The notes under the pieces were generated by a model. It made no database searches. It was not told where the DNA came from and saw only the letters and a program-made list of their open reading frames with translations. Below are positions 23,601 through 38,600 of a stretch of DNA of 64,000 nucleotides, piece after piece. A program made the translations under genes and the position numbers. Origin of the DNA: Marthasterias glacialis (lineage: Eukaryota > Echinodermata > Asteroidea > Forcipulatida > Asteriidae); contig OU452223.1 of assembly GCA_911728455.2 (NCBI GenBank), positions 6,408,174 through 6,472,173 on the forward strand, in the 5' to 3' direction. Position 1 is the stretch's first letter. Each line of letters opens with the position of its first letter.

Positions 23601-26600
23601 CAAAATTGTCTGTACATGGCTCATGGACAGGATTTAATGTTGGGATCCCCACAATAACTCAATTTTAGTTTTTTAATAAAGTACCATTAATCCCTGGATG
23701 TTTTCGTGTTATACCTTCAATAAAAGCTTGTAACTTTCTCAAATCTATAAAAATTGCTACTTAAAATTTAAATTTTTGGGGTCCAATTGGCCAAAAATCA
23801 GACCTAGCATCTTTATCTAAAATGGTGGTAAATGTCTGTGGTAATCTTAGAAACTTAAAAACATGTAATTTTCTCTGTGCAACTACATGTAGGTTGAATT
23901 TCATTCCATTCATTTTTGAACAGATACAATCTTGTAAATAATGTGGCAGTTAGTAGAAACTGTGACTTCTTAAAGGTTGTAAATCATGATTCCATGTTTC
24001 CCCCATAGGTCTGCTATTACTGTTTGTAAATCTTTTGATTCCCAAGAAATTATGATTTGATAACCTGTGAAGATAAATTGTACCTGTGCATGTTTTTCCA
24101 TCTCCTGCATGGTGTGCATGACAGACACACCTGTAGCTGCCATCAGTGTCCTCACAGGTTGCCTTCTTGTGGCAGACATGTTGGTTAGTTTCACACTCAT
24201 TTATTTCTATCAGCACAAAACCAAACACCATACACATTATTAAAGATAACTTATCAATACTAACTTCCCTTCATTGCAAAACCAACAATGCTTGGCGTGG
24301 GTAAAAAGGTAATTCTACAGTTAGTCAGACTACACTATTATTATTATCAATTTCTATTAATGAAACCAAGGATGCCTCCAAAGTGAACTTAATCACTGCA
24401 ACTCAGAAGCCTGAGGAAACCTGTAGACAAGGGTGCTTGCAATGACCCAGAAACTCATGTGTAAAAAAATGTACTCTTCCACAATAAGAGAACTGGGTTC
24501 TTTTAGGCACATTACCTATCCTAGTGCAAGTGACCTACGACCCCTTCTGAAGGACAAAGCAATTATGATAACGTGTCTTGCTCAAGGACACACAACTCCT
24601 GACCAGCCAGGCCGGTATTAGAACCCACACTCCGTGAATGACAGAACTTGAATACGGTGCACTAGACCACTCGGCCACAATGCTCAACAGAAATTAGAAA
24701 TACATATTTCTAAACAATTGGACTTGCTGTTAAGGTTTGTCGCTATCAATAGAAAATCTCAACAAATCAAATCGAGAAACATTCAGACAACCAGATTTCT
24801 TACTCTTGTGGTCAGTGTAATATGAACAGGCATAATACTTCACAGGGGCACTAGAGGCAGTTACCTCGATGCCCATGTTCATTGCCTTGGTCCCCCTTGA
24901 AATGTTCCAGTAGAAATTTATATTTTCCCTCATTGAAGTGTCCTTTATCAAGGAGAAACTGCTTTGCCCTTTCAAGAATGAAGTCAGCCCGCATGAGTAG
25001 CTGTAAAACTGCCTGTACCACTGTAATCTTTGGGATATAATATACTGAAGGATTCTGATTGAAATGTGAAGGTTCTCAGAAAAGGTCTGATAAATTTGTG
25101 ATTAAAAGATACCATTAAGGAGGGTCTTTGAGATATCCTTAGTTCAATTAAGGGTTTTTGGTTAAATGGAAAATGAAAGCTTACGTTCACACATTGTATC
25201 TGTTAAACGTGAATATCCTGGTAGACAGTCACATTGGTAACCGCCAAGTGTATTCACACATAAAGTGCCCTCATTACAGTGGTGGTTAACATCCGTTTCA
25301 TCAGCACATTCATTGATGTCCACACAGATCCCATTCGTTTCCGTATAACCCATTGGGCACTGGCAGGTATGTGTTGTCTGGAGATTGACGCATACTTTGG
25401 GATGCTCACATGTATTACCGAGGCTGCAGTAGTCCATACCTAATATTAAATATCAAGAAATTAAAAGGGAATTAGGGGCAAAATTCACAGAGTAAACAAA
25501 AATGGACATTTGATAAGCACAGAAATGAAAAAAGACGAAGAAATGCATTCCCAAAGTTCACCTATTAGAAAGTATTTTTCATTGTAATTTCTGAAGGAAA
25601 ACAAAAAATAAAAATCTTTTTCTCTGTTATGGTTTATGTTTTTTCTTCTTAAATTGCATTTCCTTAACAAAAAAACTGTTGTTTACCTTGGCAGAACTTG
25701 CAGCATTTCCCAGGAACATTGAAGCTGGGAGCTCCTCCACAGTTTGGTGCGGTACATGCTTCGTTGACTCTATTACTACTCTTGGAAGTGGCAACCCCAT
25801 CCTGCATAAGTTATTTTTCTCATTCAATTCAATTCTTTCACAAATTGCATCAAAGATTAAATAATGGCAAAGTTTTACAAGTTGGGGATTTTAATATATA
25901 TTTATTTTTATAATGTTGGGACTGGTACCAATTTCCTGTATATTTGTTAATGAACAAAACAAACTTGAGTTTGAATGCTTTTCTTAAAACCTCGTCATGC
26001 AAAGCATGAGACATCAAAGTGCACAAAGTGTACAAAAACATGTATTACCTACACACTGTTTCCTGAAAATGTTTTAGACGTGACAACTAGTAAAGTTTAG
26101 TCATGACATCACAATGTGCACATGTTAAACTAAAATGCAAATCTCCATAGGATTTCTACAGTGTGAGGCACAGGGATATTGAAAGTTACTCCATATACAA
26201 TCCACTGATATGGCTCGAGAATCCGCTTCAGTGTGGACGGGGTCAAATGTGACAGTGTCAATGAATAATCAGGTTCTTGGTTGGGGTACCTGCCATCAGA
26301 GAATAGCAATACAACGCCCCCCTCCAAGGAGTGTCAGGATCAGTCAACTCTTACCATGCATTTATATGTGGTGCAGATCTGCACTGGGCCTCTAGAGCGC
26401 ATTTCTTGGTATTCTTCCATGTGACCGTAAGATGCACCCGATGATGTACAGTTTCCTGTAAAACAAGTCAATCACAGGATACTCAAATTAAGAGCTAGAA
26501 ATAAAGCCCTGAGTTACTGTTGGACTTTTCTGACTTGTATTTCTTTCTAATAACTTCCTAATCTTTTTACCATTGCTATAAAAGTTTTAAAAAATTCTTG

Positions 26601-29600
26601 TAACATTAAATACAAAGACGTAAAGATGTACGCTTACAACATGTAGACTGAGTACATGACCGAGTATCTAGAAAGCAGATTTTATCAGAAAGTTTTAAAG
26701 CATTGAGAGGAGATACTTACTCTTGCATGAGGGACAACACTGGCCATTTTCATGTACAGGGTGCTTGCAGTACACCTCAGGGCACTTAATTGGTCCACAT
26801 GTTGGTTTACCGCTCTAAAAAGTCAAGATAAATAATAGTTTAATATTAGTGAATGAACTTCATGCTTTGAAAAAGCAAATGATGGCCGGTTTTTCTTTTT
26901 ATTGAATCTTGAAATTGAATCTTGTGTCTGGAGTGAATAAGTCTTGTTTATGGGGAGGTACTCACATTACACGAGCACTGTGAGCATCCATCTTGCCACA
27001 CTTCCTCGTTCTCATATATCACACCGTTGACTTCACACGTCTTTGCACACGGGCATTGCTGAAGCTTCTCAATACGAGTCTCTGCAGAAAACAGCTGAGC
27101 AGGAAAACAACAAATAAAAGAGCATGGTTCAAAATGCTGTACATATAAAAGTTATGGTGTTTCTTTGGGCTATAGAGATTGGTTGACATCATGCTGGTCC
27201 ATTTGGATAACACAGATCCCATTCTCCCAAGGAAATCAGAATGAGTTGGGAGGGGTGGGTGGTGGGGGAAGGGGGTGGATAGAATAAAGTATTTTTATAC
27301 TATATAGTGGCATAATAAATGCAGGCCTGCTACTTCACTCTTGTGAGGCAAGGCAATTTTTCTTCAGTAAAGGGCACATGTGTGAGAGAAATGTAAATTT
27401 CTTCTAATACATTTCAAAGGGCACCAAGTCAATCACCAGGGACATGCAAACAAGTGCCTCCGTTGCCTCCTATAGTATCAGGCCTTACCTGTTTCTATTC
27501 AAATTCAATTTATGATAAATAACTCATAGCTAAGTGTTTTGTAATTCCATGTACCTACTTAAAGTATCAGCCAAGTTTTGTTTTATTTTGGTGTTTTTAT
27601 TTTAAAGGAAAAACACATTTTATAGAGGAGAATGCATATTTGTTTGTTTTCTTAAAAACAAGTCTATTTATGAAATATACAGCATTTGTTGTAGAAAGAC
27701 TGGTACTTTTGAAAGGTAAGGTAAAGAGCATTGTGCATATTCTGGAACATACAGGAAACAAGATAGGTACAGATTGAGTTTCTGGACATATTTTTAAGGC
27801 AAAGCTATCATCAAACCTAATTAGCAATCAAGAACTGAATTAGTATTACCAACCCTAAAGAACATACTTTGTAATTGTTATCCCTTTGTTTATTAACCAT
27901 TTCGCTTTGGGATTATCAATTCTTTCCTCGTTACTCATGTGGGCTGAATTTCAGTCAAAAAGCAACTTGTTTTTTCTAGCCATTAATAATTTGTTTTGTC
28001 AATGAAACTCAGTTTGAACACCCATATAAAGATGTTTTCTCATAGACATTTATAGATTTTAATGGCTCAAATGTTTTTTTTATGGTTGTGTTTCTGAAGC
28101 ACGATTAGATTGTTGGAAAGCCGTTATGTAACGCCCATCATCAACCCTTGCTGGGTCTAACAGACATTATCCCGGATTGTGATCAAAGACCTCATGACAA
28201 TGCAGTATAATCCACCTTTACAAAATCTTGGCTGGTATGTGAAAGGAACAGGTCTTTGATAAAGGCAATCTAAAAGCACAAATCCTTGAAACTATCACAT
28301 CTTGGCACAATCTGATTCCTCAAACTAAGAAGAAATAGTGTCGTCTAAAGAAGGAGCTCCAGCGTGTTATGAAAAATCCACAGGGTGTCGTCATCCCCCT
28401 TCCGGCTCCACCGAAGACGTCGGTTTTGCATCATGGGAGAATCGCTGCTTTTCCGAATTTATTCACTGCTTTTTGTCATGCAGCGGCCGTCATTCGGGAC
28501 AACTCAGCTGATCGCACACACTCCTTGAGGTGTGTTATTCTTGACCTGTGTGCTCATTTATGATTTACTGCAACGGCCACACTTTCGGTGTTTCTCAAAT
28601 CTTACAAGTATACAACAGCCGTTATGGCCCACACTTGCGTGCATGCTGTGTGTGTCAACATTGCGTGTGCAACGCTTCGCAAATTCTGTTCATTCCGGGC
28701 ATACATGTTAGCGCACAGTGTCGTTTGCACATTTAACTGCATTCATATTAGCGCATGCATGGTGTTGTTTGTGCATTTGCACAATTTTGTTGATACCCAG
28801 CATGAACAAAGCACAAGACCAAACACTACACCCCTGGCTCAAAACCCGATCTTTAGATGGGGCAACTTGGCTTGTAAGTAAATAAATGTCAATATTGCAG
28901 TATCAAAGAAGCCAGAAGCTTACTTAGTACTAGATTCCTACCATGTCTGTGTATAGTGATCTTGCTGTTTGATGTTTTGGGGTCATGTGCATATCATTTG
29001 CATACATGAACAGCTGCTGCTATTTTTGAGTTTGGGCAGAAAAAGCTCCGTGAAACGTTGCAATTTTGAACGGTTTTCTTTGTTACTGAATAAGCATTTT
29101 AAGTAAAACAAAGTTGTTTTTGGTATCTGTGATGTCTAATATGCCATTAAAATGCAGTAACTTGTCACAAATAGCAATGCTTGGGTTCTACTTTAAGCTG
29201 GTCATTGTTTGCAATGCTTTTTGCCCAGGGCTACCAAACCATGACCCCATGGACTCTGTGAAACAGTTGCCTGTGTACACGCAATCCACTACAGTGTCTC
29301 ACTACAAGTTGCCTGTTGACATGATCACTGCCACAACACACACAAACTTGAATGTCAGTTGTGTGTTGCATTACAGTTCTGTGTGTTTATTGGGTCTTCC
29401 AAAGCGCAATGGTTAAATAAAATGATTACTTGGAGTATTTAATCAATGTTTTGGTTTAATTGCCTTGTTTGTGTCTAACAGAACCTAAGCTGTCGCCGTT
29501 GCTGCAACCATATCCAAGGTTTGGAAAAGGCACCTGAGTTCAAGTAAACTAGTTCACATCAATGCCCAGTGTTACAAAATGGTGTTATTATGACAGTCAA

Positions 29601-32600
29601 TTCCAGCGTGACAAACCTGATGCTCCAGGGTCCTGATACGGGTCTCCAGTTCCTGTATCCCATCCACCATGTCCTGGAACTGACCGCAGGTTGGACAGGA
29701 CCTGTCCAAGGACGGACACTGCGATAGGAAGCCCTGGGGCATAGCTATGAGCCTCACACTCTGAAGGTCACCCTGGATTAAAAAAAAACAGTTGAATTAT
29801 TGATAACAACTTAATTACCATTTTAAAGATATAACACCATTTCATAAAAATTTTCACAAATTATAGCCTGCTTCATATGTGCTGAATTCTGAAGGTCTGT
29901 GGTCAAAAAGAGCCATTATTGAGAACATACTGCTAAATTCTTTTTTATTTTACAAATTTTCTAATATGATGTAGAAACAGAGTGAAACTATAGTTTTGTT
30001 CCTGATTACCAATTTGGTTACCAATTTTGTGAGTTGGTTTTTGTCATGTGTATTTTGGTTTTGTTTAGTCAATTCCATTTTATATTAAGTCTCTATTTAA
30101 TCCATTTATTTGTACTGAGTTAGTATTTTTTTTTTTCTCACAAAAAATTATCTTTATGGTGAGACAAAAATTTACCAGTGGTAAATATAATCCTAAGCTA
30201 GCGGATCCCAGGGACATGTTTGTCCTTGGCAACTCTTAGCTGCAGCAAATTTCATTAAAGACGGGATAGATTTGCATGCTTGAAGGCTTTTCCAGAGGGA
30301 CCGTCATGCAAAGTTGTCAGTGGGTGGGTGTGAAGGCGTGATATCACCACACACCACCCTGTCCCAGCTTGTCCCAACTGTCTGAATGTCTCATCAATTA
30401 GTCAGATCCAACTGAAAGTGTCTTACCTTGAAAAAAGTCTTATCCAGCCCTCGCTGTCCAACCCAGGCCCCCATCTCCGGGTTGTCTATCATGAGATCAG
30501 GCTGAGGTATGTATCTTGAGGCCAACTCCTTGCAGTCAACAAAGAGTCTGACATGCGTGCCGCTTATGCTCATTGCCACCCGGATCCAACGGTCTGGTAC
30601 CAAGCCATCGACAGGAAAACTTTCCATCATTACTTTGTTCTTTTGCGTGTAGTAGAAACGAATTTCCTGAGATCTTGTACTCATAAATAACTCCATAAAC
30701 CTGAATATACATATACATGTTAATTATATTGGTTGGGATACTTGGAAGCCTCCAGACTAAATTATGGCCAATAAATCTGTTTTGTTTATCCTATTAGCAA
30801 TTACTTCAGCTACACTTTCCATAACTTAAGGGAGGGTCACATGCACTTTTAAAAAATGATAAAATGTTATCAAATAGTTACAGATAATGAGCTTAGTGTA
30901 GCAGGGTTGGGAGGCATGAGGTGAGAGGATCTTCTTGAACTGGATCTCAGGGGGTACCTTCTCAGCCTTCTACCTCTTCCTTCAATCTTAACCTTTTGTT
31001 ACACCTCCAGTTATTTACCAAAAACTGCAGGATGTCATAAAGGACTTGCTCGCGTACAATGTAGACATAAACAATTCTGAAGGAAGGACGCAAGTTTCTG
31101 AACATCTCAAACAATTGGAGGATATAATGTACAATGAACATGTATTTATTTCTTGGGTATTTTGCCTTTTCTACAATATAGCTTGTTTTGCGAGAAAAAA
31201 AAAAATATCAATGGCTGAACAGCACATTTAATTTGGAGTTCCAATGCGCATGAATGTTGTTATATTGGTAGAAAATTTATTTTCATATCAGAGTTTTACA
31301 TCATTCACATATGGAGCAGCATTATATTAAATCAATGCAGCAGCGTTGGTTTGGTTTGCTTAGTAGATAGTGATCAATTTCAGCATTAACGAAGGTGAGA
31401 AAGTATAAATGTACATTGTAAATGCATGGCAACAAAGCGGACAGCTGTGTGGTAATTTTGTTTTTACAAACAAATACAATAATCTTTTGCCAACACAGAG
31501 CATGTCATGATATAATTAAAATCCAGGTTAGCAATAAGTCTATCCAATTTAAAGTGGAATGCGTCACTTGCAGCATTTCAAAAATAAGAAATTCAGAGCA
31601 AAATAATAAAATGACGCATTGAAAATAAGCGTAGAAAGTGTTGTCTAACTATTACCTGTGATCATTCCTGAAGAAAGAGGGATCATGCACCATGTTGAGG
31701 CTGGTATAAATATCAAAAAAGCACACCATTTCACTACAACTACTCAACCCTTACCGTGTGCATGTATGATTCTATTTTTTTTATTTCTGTACAAATGCCT
31801 TCTTGAAATACTTTTTTTTTTAAATATCAAAGTCCTTATCTAAAAAAAAAAACACCTCAGAATAGATGAATACATTACCTCGCTCGTCCTACTGATATGC
31901 TTACAATACTGCCGGCATTTCTGTTCTTTTGTTTGACTGTTGCCAAAATTGTAAAGTCTTTTGAAGATGCAAGTAATGTCTTTGTTTTCGCAAAGAACTC
32001 TTCTGGAATCTGAAGATTTCTATCTGTTCCTGTAAGTGTTTTAAGAGAAAGGTTGCTGAGAACTAAGGCAGTAAAAATCTTTGTTTTGTCTCACATTGTA
32101 GCATAAATCTTTAATCATCCAATCTTCATGGACCATTTATTAGCTGCAAACTATTCTCTTGAATTCTAATGAATCATTGAGAGGAACTACCTTTAGCGTG
32201 AAATTGGCAGAAAGTTCCCTTGGGATTGATTGTATCAGGTTGATGTGAAGTCCTGATGCACTGGGCATTGAGCTGTCTGAGCATAAAACTGTAACCATGA
32301 ATTTTTCATGAATGTTGTGTGCCTACCATAATATTTTACAGTATGCACATAGTTTTACAGACAAAGTACAGAATTGGCAATTACACTTTTTTTTAATTGC
32401 TCAATTTCAATCTGTAAATTTACTGATAATTAACTTCAGAGCAGTACCAAATTAATCAATCCTCCATCGGAATTGTCTAAGTCGAGAAAAATGCATTTGA
32501 AAACCCACAAAACCACTTTGCACGTATTATATGAGTGTGCACAAAATCCACTGACATAGCAAAAAGCTCTTTACCATGTTTTCATTCAAAAACTTGACTG

Positions 32601-35600
32601 CCTCTATGTAATTCAATGAAATTTTAACAGGTGGGTTGAAAGGTGTGTCAGGTTTATTTTGGTATTGAGTGTTACAAGTAGGGGCTGAAACTGCAAGCTT
32701 TGTTGAATATTGTTCTGATAATAAGTTACCCTAGAACTCATGGTTACAATTGGCATCCCTAAGTGTAATAGTTGACTGAATAGTTGAGTTTACATTTGTA
32801 ATAGTTGACTGAACATGACCGATAGATTAGTTCACAATATCCAAGAGTTTCCATTATTTCATACATTATTATTTTCATATAATTTGTTTTATTTAACATG
32901 GTGTTAAAAGTCTGTTTTTAAAGGAATTTACAGACATCATGTGCAACTTTGTGACAGAAATTCTGGGACTTAATTTGGATATATGGAACTTCAGTGAAAC
33001 AACCTCTATAAATGCAATATATGTAACTCCTGTTGGAATTCATTCTCATCAGAATTAAATACAAGACAAGACAAATACAATTTGTAATCTCTAAATAGTA
33101 TCCATTTTTGCATCTTTGAAGTACACCAGTCAATACTGTTATTTAGCATCCCTTCCTCAAGACTTTCATAAGAGGCTCCAGTATACTAACTGGTAACATT
33201 TTTACCAACATGACCAACCTTGTTTATAAATAAACACAACCAAACTTAAGAAACAATGGTGTACCTTCTAATTCATAGGCTGGTTCCTCATTAATGTAGC
33301 CTGGCACTTGCCTAATACCCGTAGCGGTGCTTGATTTCAGAGCAATTGCCTCCAGAAAGTTAACCTCAAGAGAGGGATCTACCCCATATCCAAAAGCTGA
33401 AAAGGAGACAAGGAAATGCAAACATGTTAAACACCTCTATAGCACACACAGTAGTCAGACACAGTTGCAAAGATAATCACACCCTTGAAAGATTTTGAGA
33501 GTATTTAGAAAATGTGAGATATTAAATGTCAAGTTATTAGAGCGTACACTTTATGGGATTTATAAAGATAATAAACTGCGACGGAAATTGATCTTAAACC
33601 TGCTTTTGATGATGTGATGTGTACTGACTACCTGCGAAATGTCTCTAAAAACCTGGACAATGCAGTTCAACACCTACACATGTAATACAGGATTAACCCC
33701 ATGCTACATAATATCAATATCAATGTCTTTTAACAACAGCTAACATTTATTTTCTAACTGGTACAGGTTTTTGTCCAGGAGTGCAGCTGCAAGTGTATGC
33801 CAAGTCATGCCACATTTACTAGTATTTAAAAAAAAATGTAAAATTTACACAGCTTAATAATTTAAAACACTTTAAAATTAACACTCCTGAAAACTAAAGC
33901 TGCATAATTTTTTAAATGTTAAATACAAAAGTCATATGACCCACTGTATACCATTGAGTCATATACATGTACATTTGTATATTGGTGCAGAACATTTTTG
34001 TTTCATTTAACAACCTGAATAAACACAGAACCTAATCCTCTGGCTCATCTTTCAAAAGGGCAAGTGTCTTGGTTCTCAGACACTACAGCTTTTAACTTAT
34101 TTAAAATACAGCTCTCAGCAAGAATTGTTAAGAGACTGTCCCACCTGCCGAAGTAAAAAATTAACCACTGATGGATTATTACTGGACTTCAGTTTCTTCA
34201 CTCTTTGGTTCTGTGTTATTTCAACTGCTATCCTTCCGGTGACCCAAGTTGGAATGCTAACAGGCTCGGAGTCTCACAGGACACCGACTTGTTGGATACC
34301 TTGCATTGACAGATATTGTTGTTGAGTAAACTAACTCTTTTTGTAGGGCCATCATTCATATCTAAAGATTGAGCACTCAACCACCCACATACAATGTTGA
34401 TACAACAGATTATTTACTGTTGAGCTTTTATTCAAAGATCCATCTTATCCAAAAGCTAAACTTAGAGGTGAACAACTCCATAACTCTTCTTTGTGAATGT
34501 ATCAATACTTCACCAGAATCATGGAAAGTGATCTTTGTAAAATTGACCTTACTTTTATGTAGGCCTACACAAAATGATAATGTTACTAATATAATTAATA
34601 TAATATTTATTTGTTTATTGTTTTATTTTATAAAATAAAAAATAAAACAATTGGAGGGGGATAAGGATATTAAGAAATCACTTATTAATGTTTTGAAGAA
34701 TGATTGCTGTGTTACAATGTAGGTACAATAAGTAAACAAATTGGTACACTCTACAGTGATATGAATTTTACATACATGTAGCTTTAAGTAAATCAGCCTT
34801 TTTGTATTGTTAATTTCTTTTCAAAACACCTTGAGAGCTTTAATTGGATCATTGACCCTGTACTTACATGTATCACACAAAACAGTTCTCCATAAATCTC
34901 TACCCTATTTAACCAAGAGTTACTTTAGTTCCTTATTTATTTATCCTACAGTAACCCAGAATGGAATAGAAGGACCTTGTAAAGCTGGTACATAATACAG
35001 ATGACACAAGACCCCCCTTGTTATGATAATCCCTTTGATTGTGAGTAACAATCCGATAAAATTCTGATCTATTGAACTGTACGGATAAACTTTCACTTTT
35101 GTGGAGATGTAGTTGGGCTTGGGTGTACATGTACATGTACATGTATGTATTCACCTTTTCACTTTTACAGGTGTGCATGTACACCATTGTCGTAGACCTA
35201 CATACATGTATGTTGGAATGTGGCGACTTACAAAATATATCAAATCATTAAGATTTATCTTGTCTTTTTGCTAGAAATTGTGTTTTCTGTAGCACAAAAC
35301 GACATACTTTTTTCCTTCTCCCCCCTTTTTTGGGGGGGAGGGGGGGGGTTTAATTGAAATAGGAAAAAATCCTTAAGTTTTGACTTGAAAAAAAGTTGTC
35401 AGCTGGTACTACTGCTAATACCAATCATCTGGAGAATTGTGGAATTACATGTACTGTCATTTTAAGGTCATAATGGAATGGGTAATACATGTACATGTAG
35501 GCCTATAGTAAGTGATTTCTTACACACAGAAAGAGATAGAATTGTGCATTGTTTCTGCTTGACAAAATTTGAACTACATTGTGCATATTTTTGCAAGGCA

Positions 35601-38600
35601 CATCTTGTGACACCACGTGTAATTCTGGTATGACCAACATTTTTGTATAGGCCTACCAAGTTAAAAAACCTTTGGTTAACTTCAATGTGACTCATCAAAA
35701 TCACGCAAGTTGTAGCCTCATCCGGTTTATACTTCACCAATACTGACAATTGAAACGTTTTTGCGGTCATGAATGACTGAAGCATTAAATTTAATTAAGG
35801 TCAATCCTGAGCTTGCTCAATGAGCTCAGGGTTATGCTGTCTGAACAATGGGTCTGATAGACCACTTCTGAGGTATATGTGAAGGTATTGACAAATGTTC
35901 CATTTTGTGCACTCTCTCTTAATCTAATCAATAAATACGTCATGCATTGTACTCATGTTGATGTAGAATTACAATGCTACAGAGGAGGTTCCATACAAAA
36001 CATCCCTGTCCCACCATGCCCATGGTCACGGCCATGCACATCTTCTCTAAGTCACCCATGCACAGATGGCCTTCAAGGGCTCTTCTATGAAAACAACAAA
36101 CCTACTGACCTAAAAAAACTACCAATCTACTGATGTATCATTAGTTTCATGCAAAAAATTACACACAGTACACATATTGATCTAATCAATGAGATCATTT
36201 TCATACTGATCTTTACACTGATTTGTCATTTGCACTGCGTCACAGCAACTACATGATGTTGGTTAGCATCAAAAGGGGTGGGGAGGCCAAGTTGCCATTG
36301 TCCAATAGACTTTCTTTGAGATGCAGGGAAAGGTTACTGCGTCAGCAACATCAACAGAGGGAAAGAACTGCAGACTTTATTGAATCCTGATGCTTTCCCT
36401 AATGAGTTTTCCTACTATATACAAAGACTATCAAAACAGTTCTAAAACCTAAACAAGCTGTTCATACACTAACAAACAGTTCAAAGTTCTAGGAAAATTA
36501 TCTGTTTCAAAGTCTACCACATCCTTCTCATTACCCTTGAGATTGATCTGAACAAAGTGAAACAGCCAGTAGGCCTCAAAGGACCACAAAGGGTCTGGGT
36601 CACAGACACCAAGAACCCACCGGAGTACCCATGTGAAACACACCTTGTGAAAAGCCTACCCATGTCTTCAAATATACTCATAAACTAAAACCTGAATTTT
36701 TTGTTTGATAAGACCTGCATTTTGTTTTGTGACTTACATAGTCCAGAAAGAGTAGCTATATGCAACTCTAGAAAAGCCAGTAACTCAAATTATTTGTCAC
36801 ACTTGTTTAGACCATAAAATTTGAAACCAAAAATATGTCAAGAAGTAAATTAACTTGACCATTAATTTTAACAGGTTTCCATACAATTCACCAATAGTTT
36901 GTTGGAGAGGAATCCACTTTCTGTCAAAGTAGTTGTGTGCTTTTCTTTCATACTAGACCTTTACCCAATGTAATAGTTTTGTTCATAAAAGAATAGTCTA
37001 TTTAAAATGCTGATCAATCACCCTAATCCACAAGTACGTGCCAGTAAAAACCATAATAAGTAGGAAGCATGATATCGTGCAAAGAGGAGAGGGCCCAGCG
37101 TGGGCAAAATTCTTCACACTACCCCATGCAGAGTGGAACCACTAAACCACACACGCCACTGTTCCTTCCGATTACAACTTGTGGCTTTGGAATTCAGGTG
37201 CCAATGAAAATCAAACCCACCTATTTAAATGTTTGTAAACATAAAATTATTTAGGTCATAATAACTGGGAATTCTGCACAAAAGATTATACAAATTTGCA
37301 ACTCATGCAAATTTACATATTTTTGTAAGTGAGCTTTAGTGATTACTGAAATGTAACAGTTGCACACGTATCATACAGTAGGCCTATATCATCATGGATT
37401 ATGTTTGGTGTTTTTTTTTACTTTAGAATGGGTTTCTGAAGCCATTAGGCAATAACTGAAATATTAAGCACTTATTCCAATGTTTGTTTAGATGACAAAG
37501 GGCGTGGTTGGACAATCACAAATACTCTACAATGTAACATGGTTAAGTGGGTATGTATATAGTATACATGTACATTGTATTTCTCACAAACACGTTTTTG
37601 TTTTTGTTTGTCCTCCCTCAACAAAATAAAATCAAATCATTTGTAATATTAAAATTAACAAAATACAGAATCTGTCCACACCTAGGTAAGTGAGTTTCTT
37701 TGATTCAAATTATTTTAGAGAAAATGGAGCTTAAAAGTATAAAAGCTGCCTATTTCCTTTAAATTTCTGTAATAATGTTAGAACAACAGTTTATTAATTA
37801 CTAAGTAAAGTACTGTCTTTCGCATGGAAGTAACTTTAACCTGGAATACATAACCTTACACATTCCAGAGGCAAGGCCATGGCCAAACTAGACTCCTTGA
37901 AATTTGGAAAAGGAAGTTTAAAGGGTGTGTGCACACCACTCTCTTTTAGTTAAAAACAAATGTTTTGGTGCAAATTATTACCTAACTGTAATTCAACCGG
38001 AACCCAATTTTAATGAAAGTTAGTATTAGAACTGAATACTGTACCTTGTTATTCATATTCATCATTTAACGTAAAAAAAGGTGGATTTACTTTAAAAGGA
38101 AAATCCATTTCAAATGAGTAATCATTAAATCAAGATGGGGGATTTATAACACTTCCATTGAAAAGTCACAGGGTTTCTTTTGGCATGTTTATGAAGTAGG
38201 ACACTTTAAAATTTACACTTTACAGAATCCCCTTTAACAAGCAAGTAGCAAGTATGCATTCCATTGTACACTGTTTGATGACGGCGACCCATGTACCCCC
38301 TACAGTACAGTACACACTACCAACTGGTATTATTTTATTACTATCAATTTATTACAGCCCTTGAGTTTTCAAATAGTATTACCTCAAATTCTAATGGCAT
38401 TATAGCTGCCAGATATATCCTATTTGTGTCGTCCTTTTAAATTAACTGTGCAAGAATATGTTAACATTACATACTTTCATCCTAATATAATATTGGCATT
38501 CCAATAATTGCTGCTTTGAGTGCCATAAGATTGAATAGTGTGGCTTAATCCTTTAATTTGAGAAGCCATGCTGTCTACCAATAAAAAGTGTCTCTCACAT

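Larger units (their letters stand above)
20474..25439 (-). other. NELL: NELL exons 10-14: six EGF modules
   Basis: EGF1 and EGF2 share one exon (25439-25185). EGF3 (24206-24084), EGF4 (23362-23267, no calcium site) and EGF5 (22593-22468) are one exon each, all phase 1-1, the usual symmetry for EGF exons. EGF6 ([11 protein letters not shown]) shares its exon with the start of the next VWC. Calcium-binding signatures DINEC, QINEC, DLDEC and DVNEC are visible. The non-calcium fourth EGF is also a feature of vertebrate NELLs. Confidence 0.9.

Noticed and set aside
28369-28881. Plus-strand open frames of 64-97 codons in NELL intron 5
   Set aside because: No family motif and no splice partners. 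The repeats and composition explain the lack of stops.
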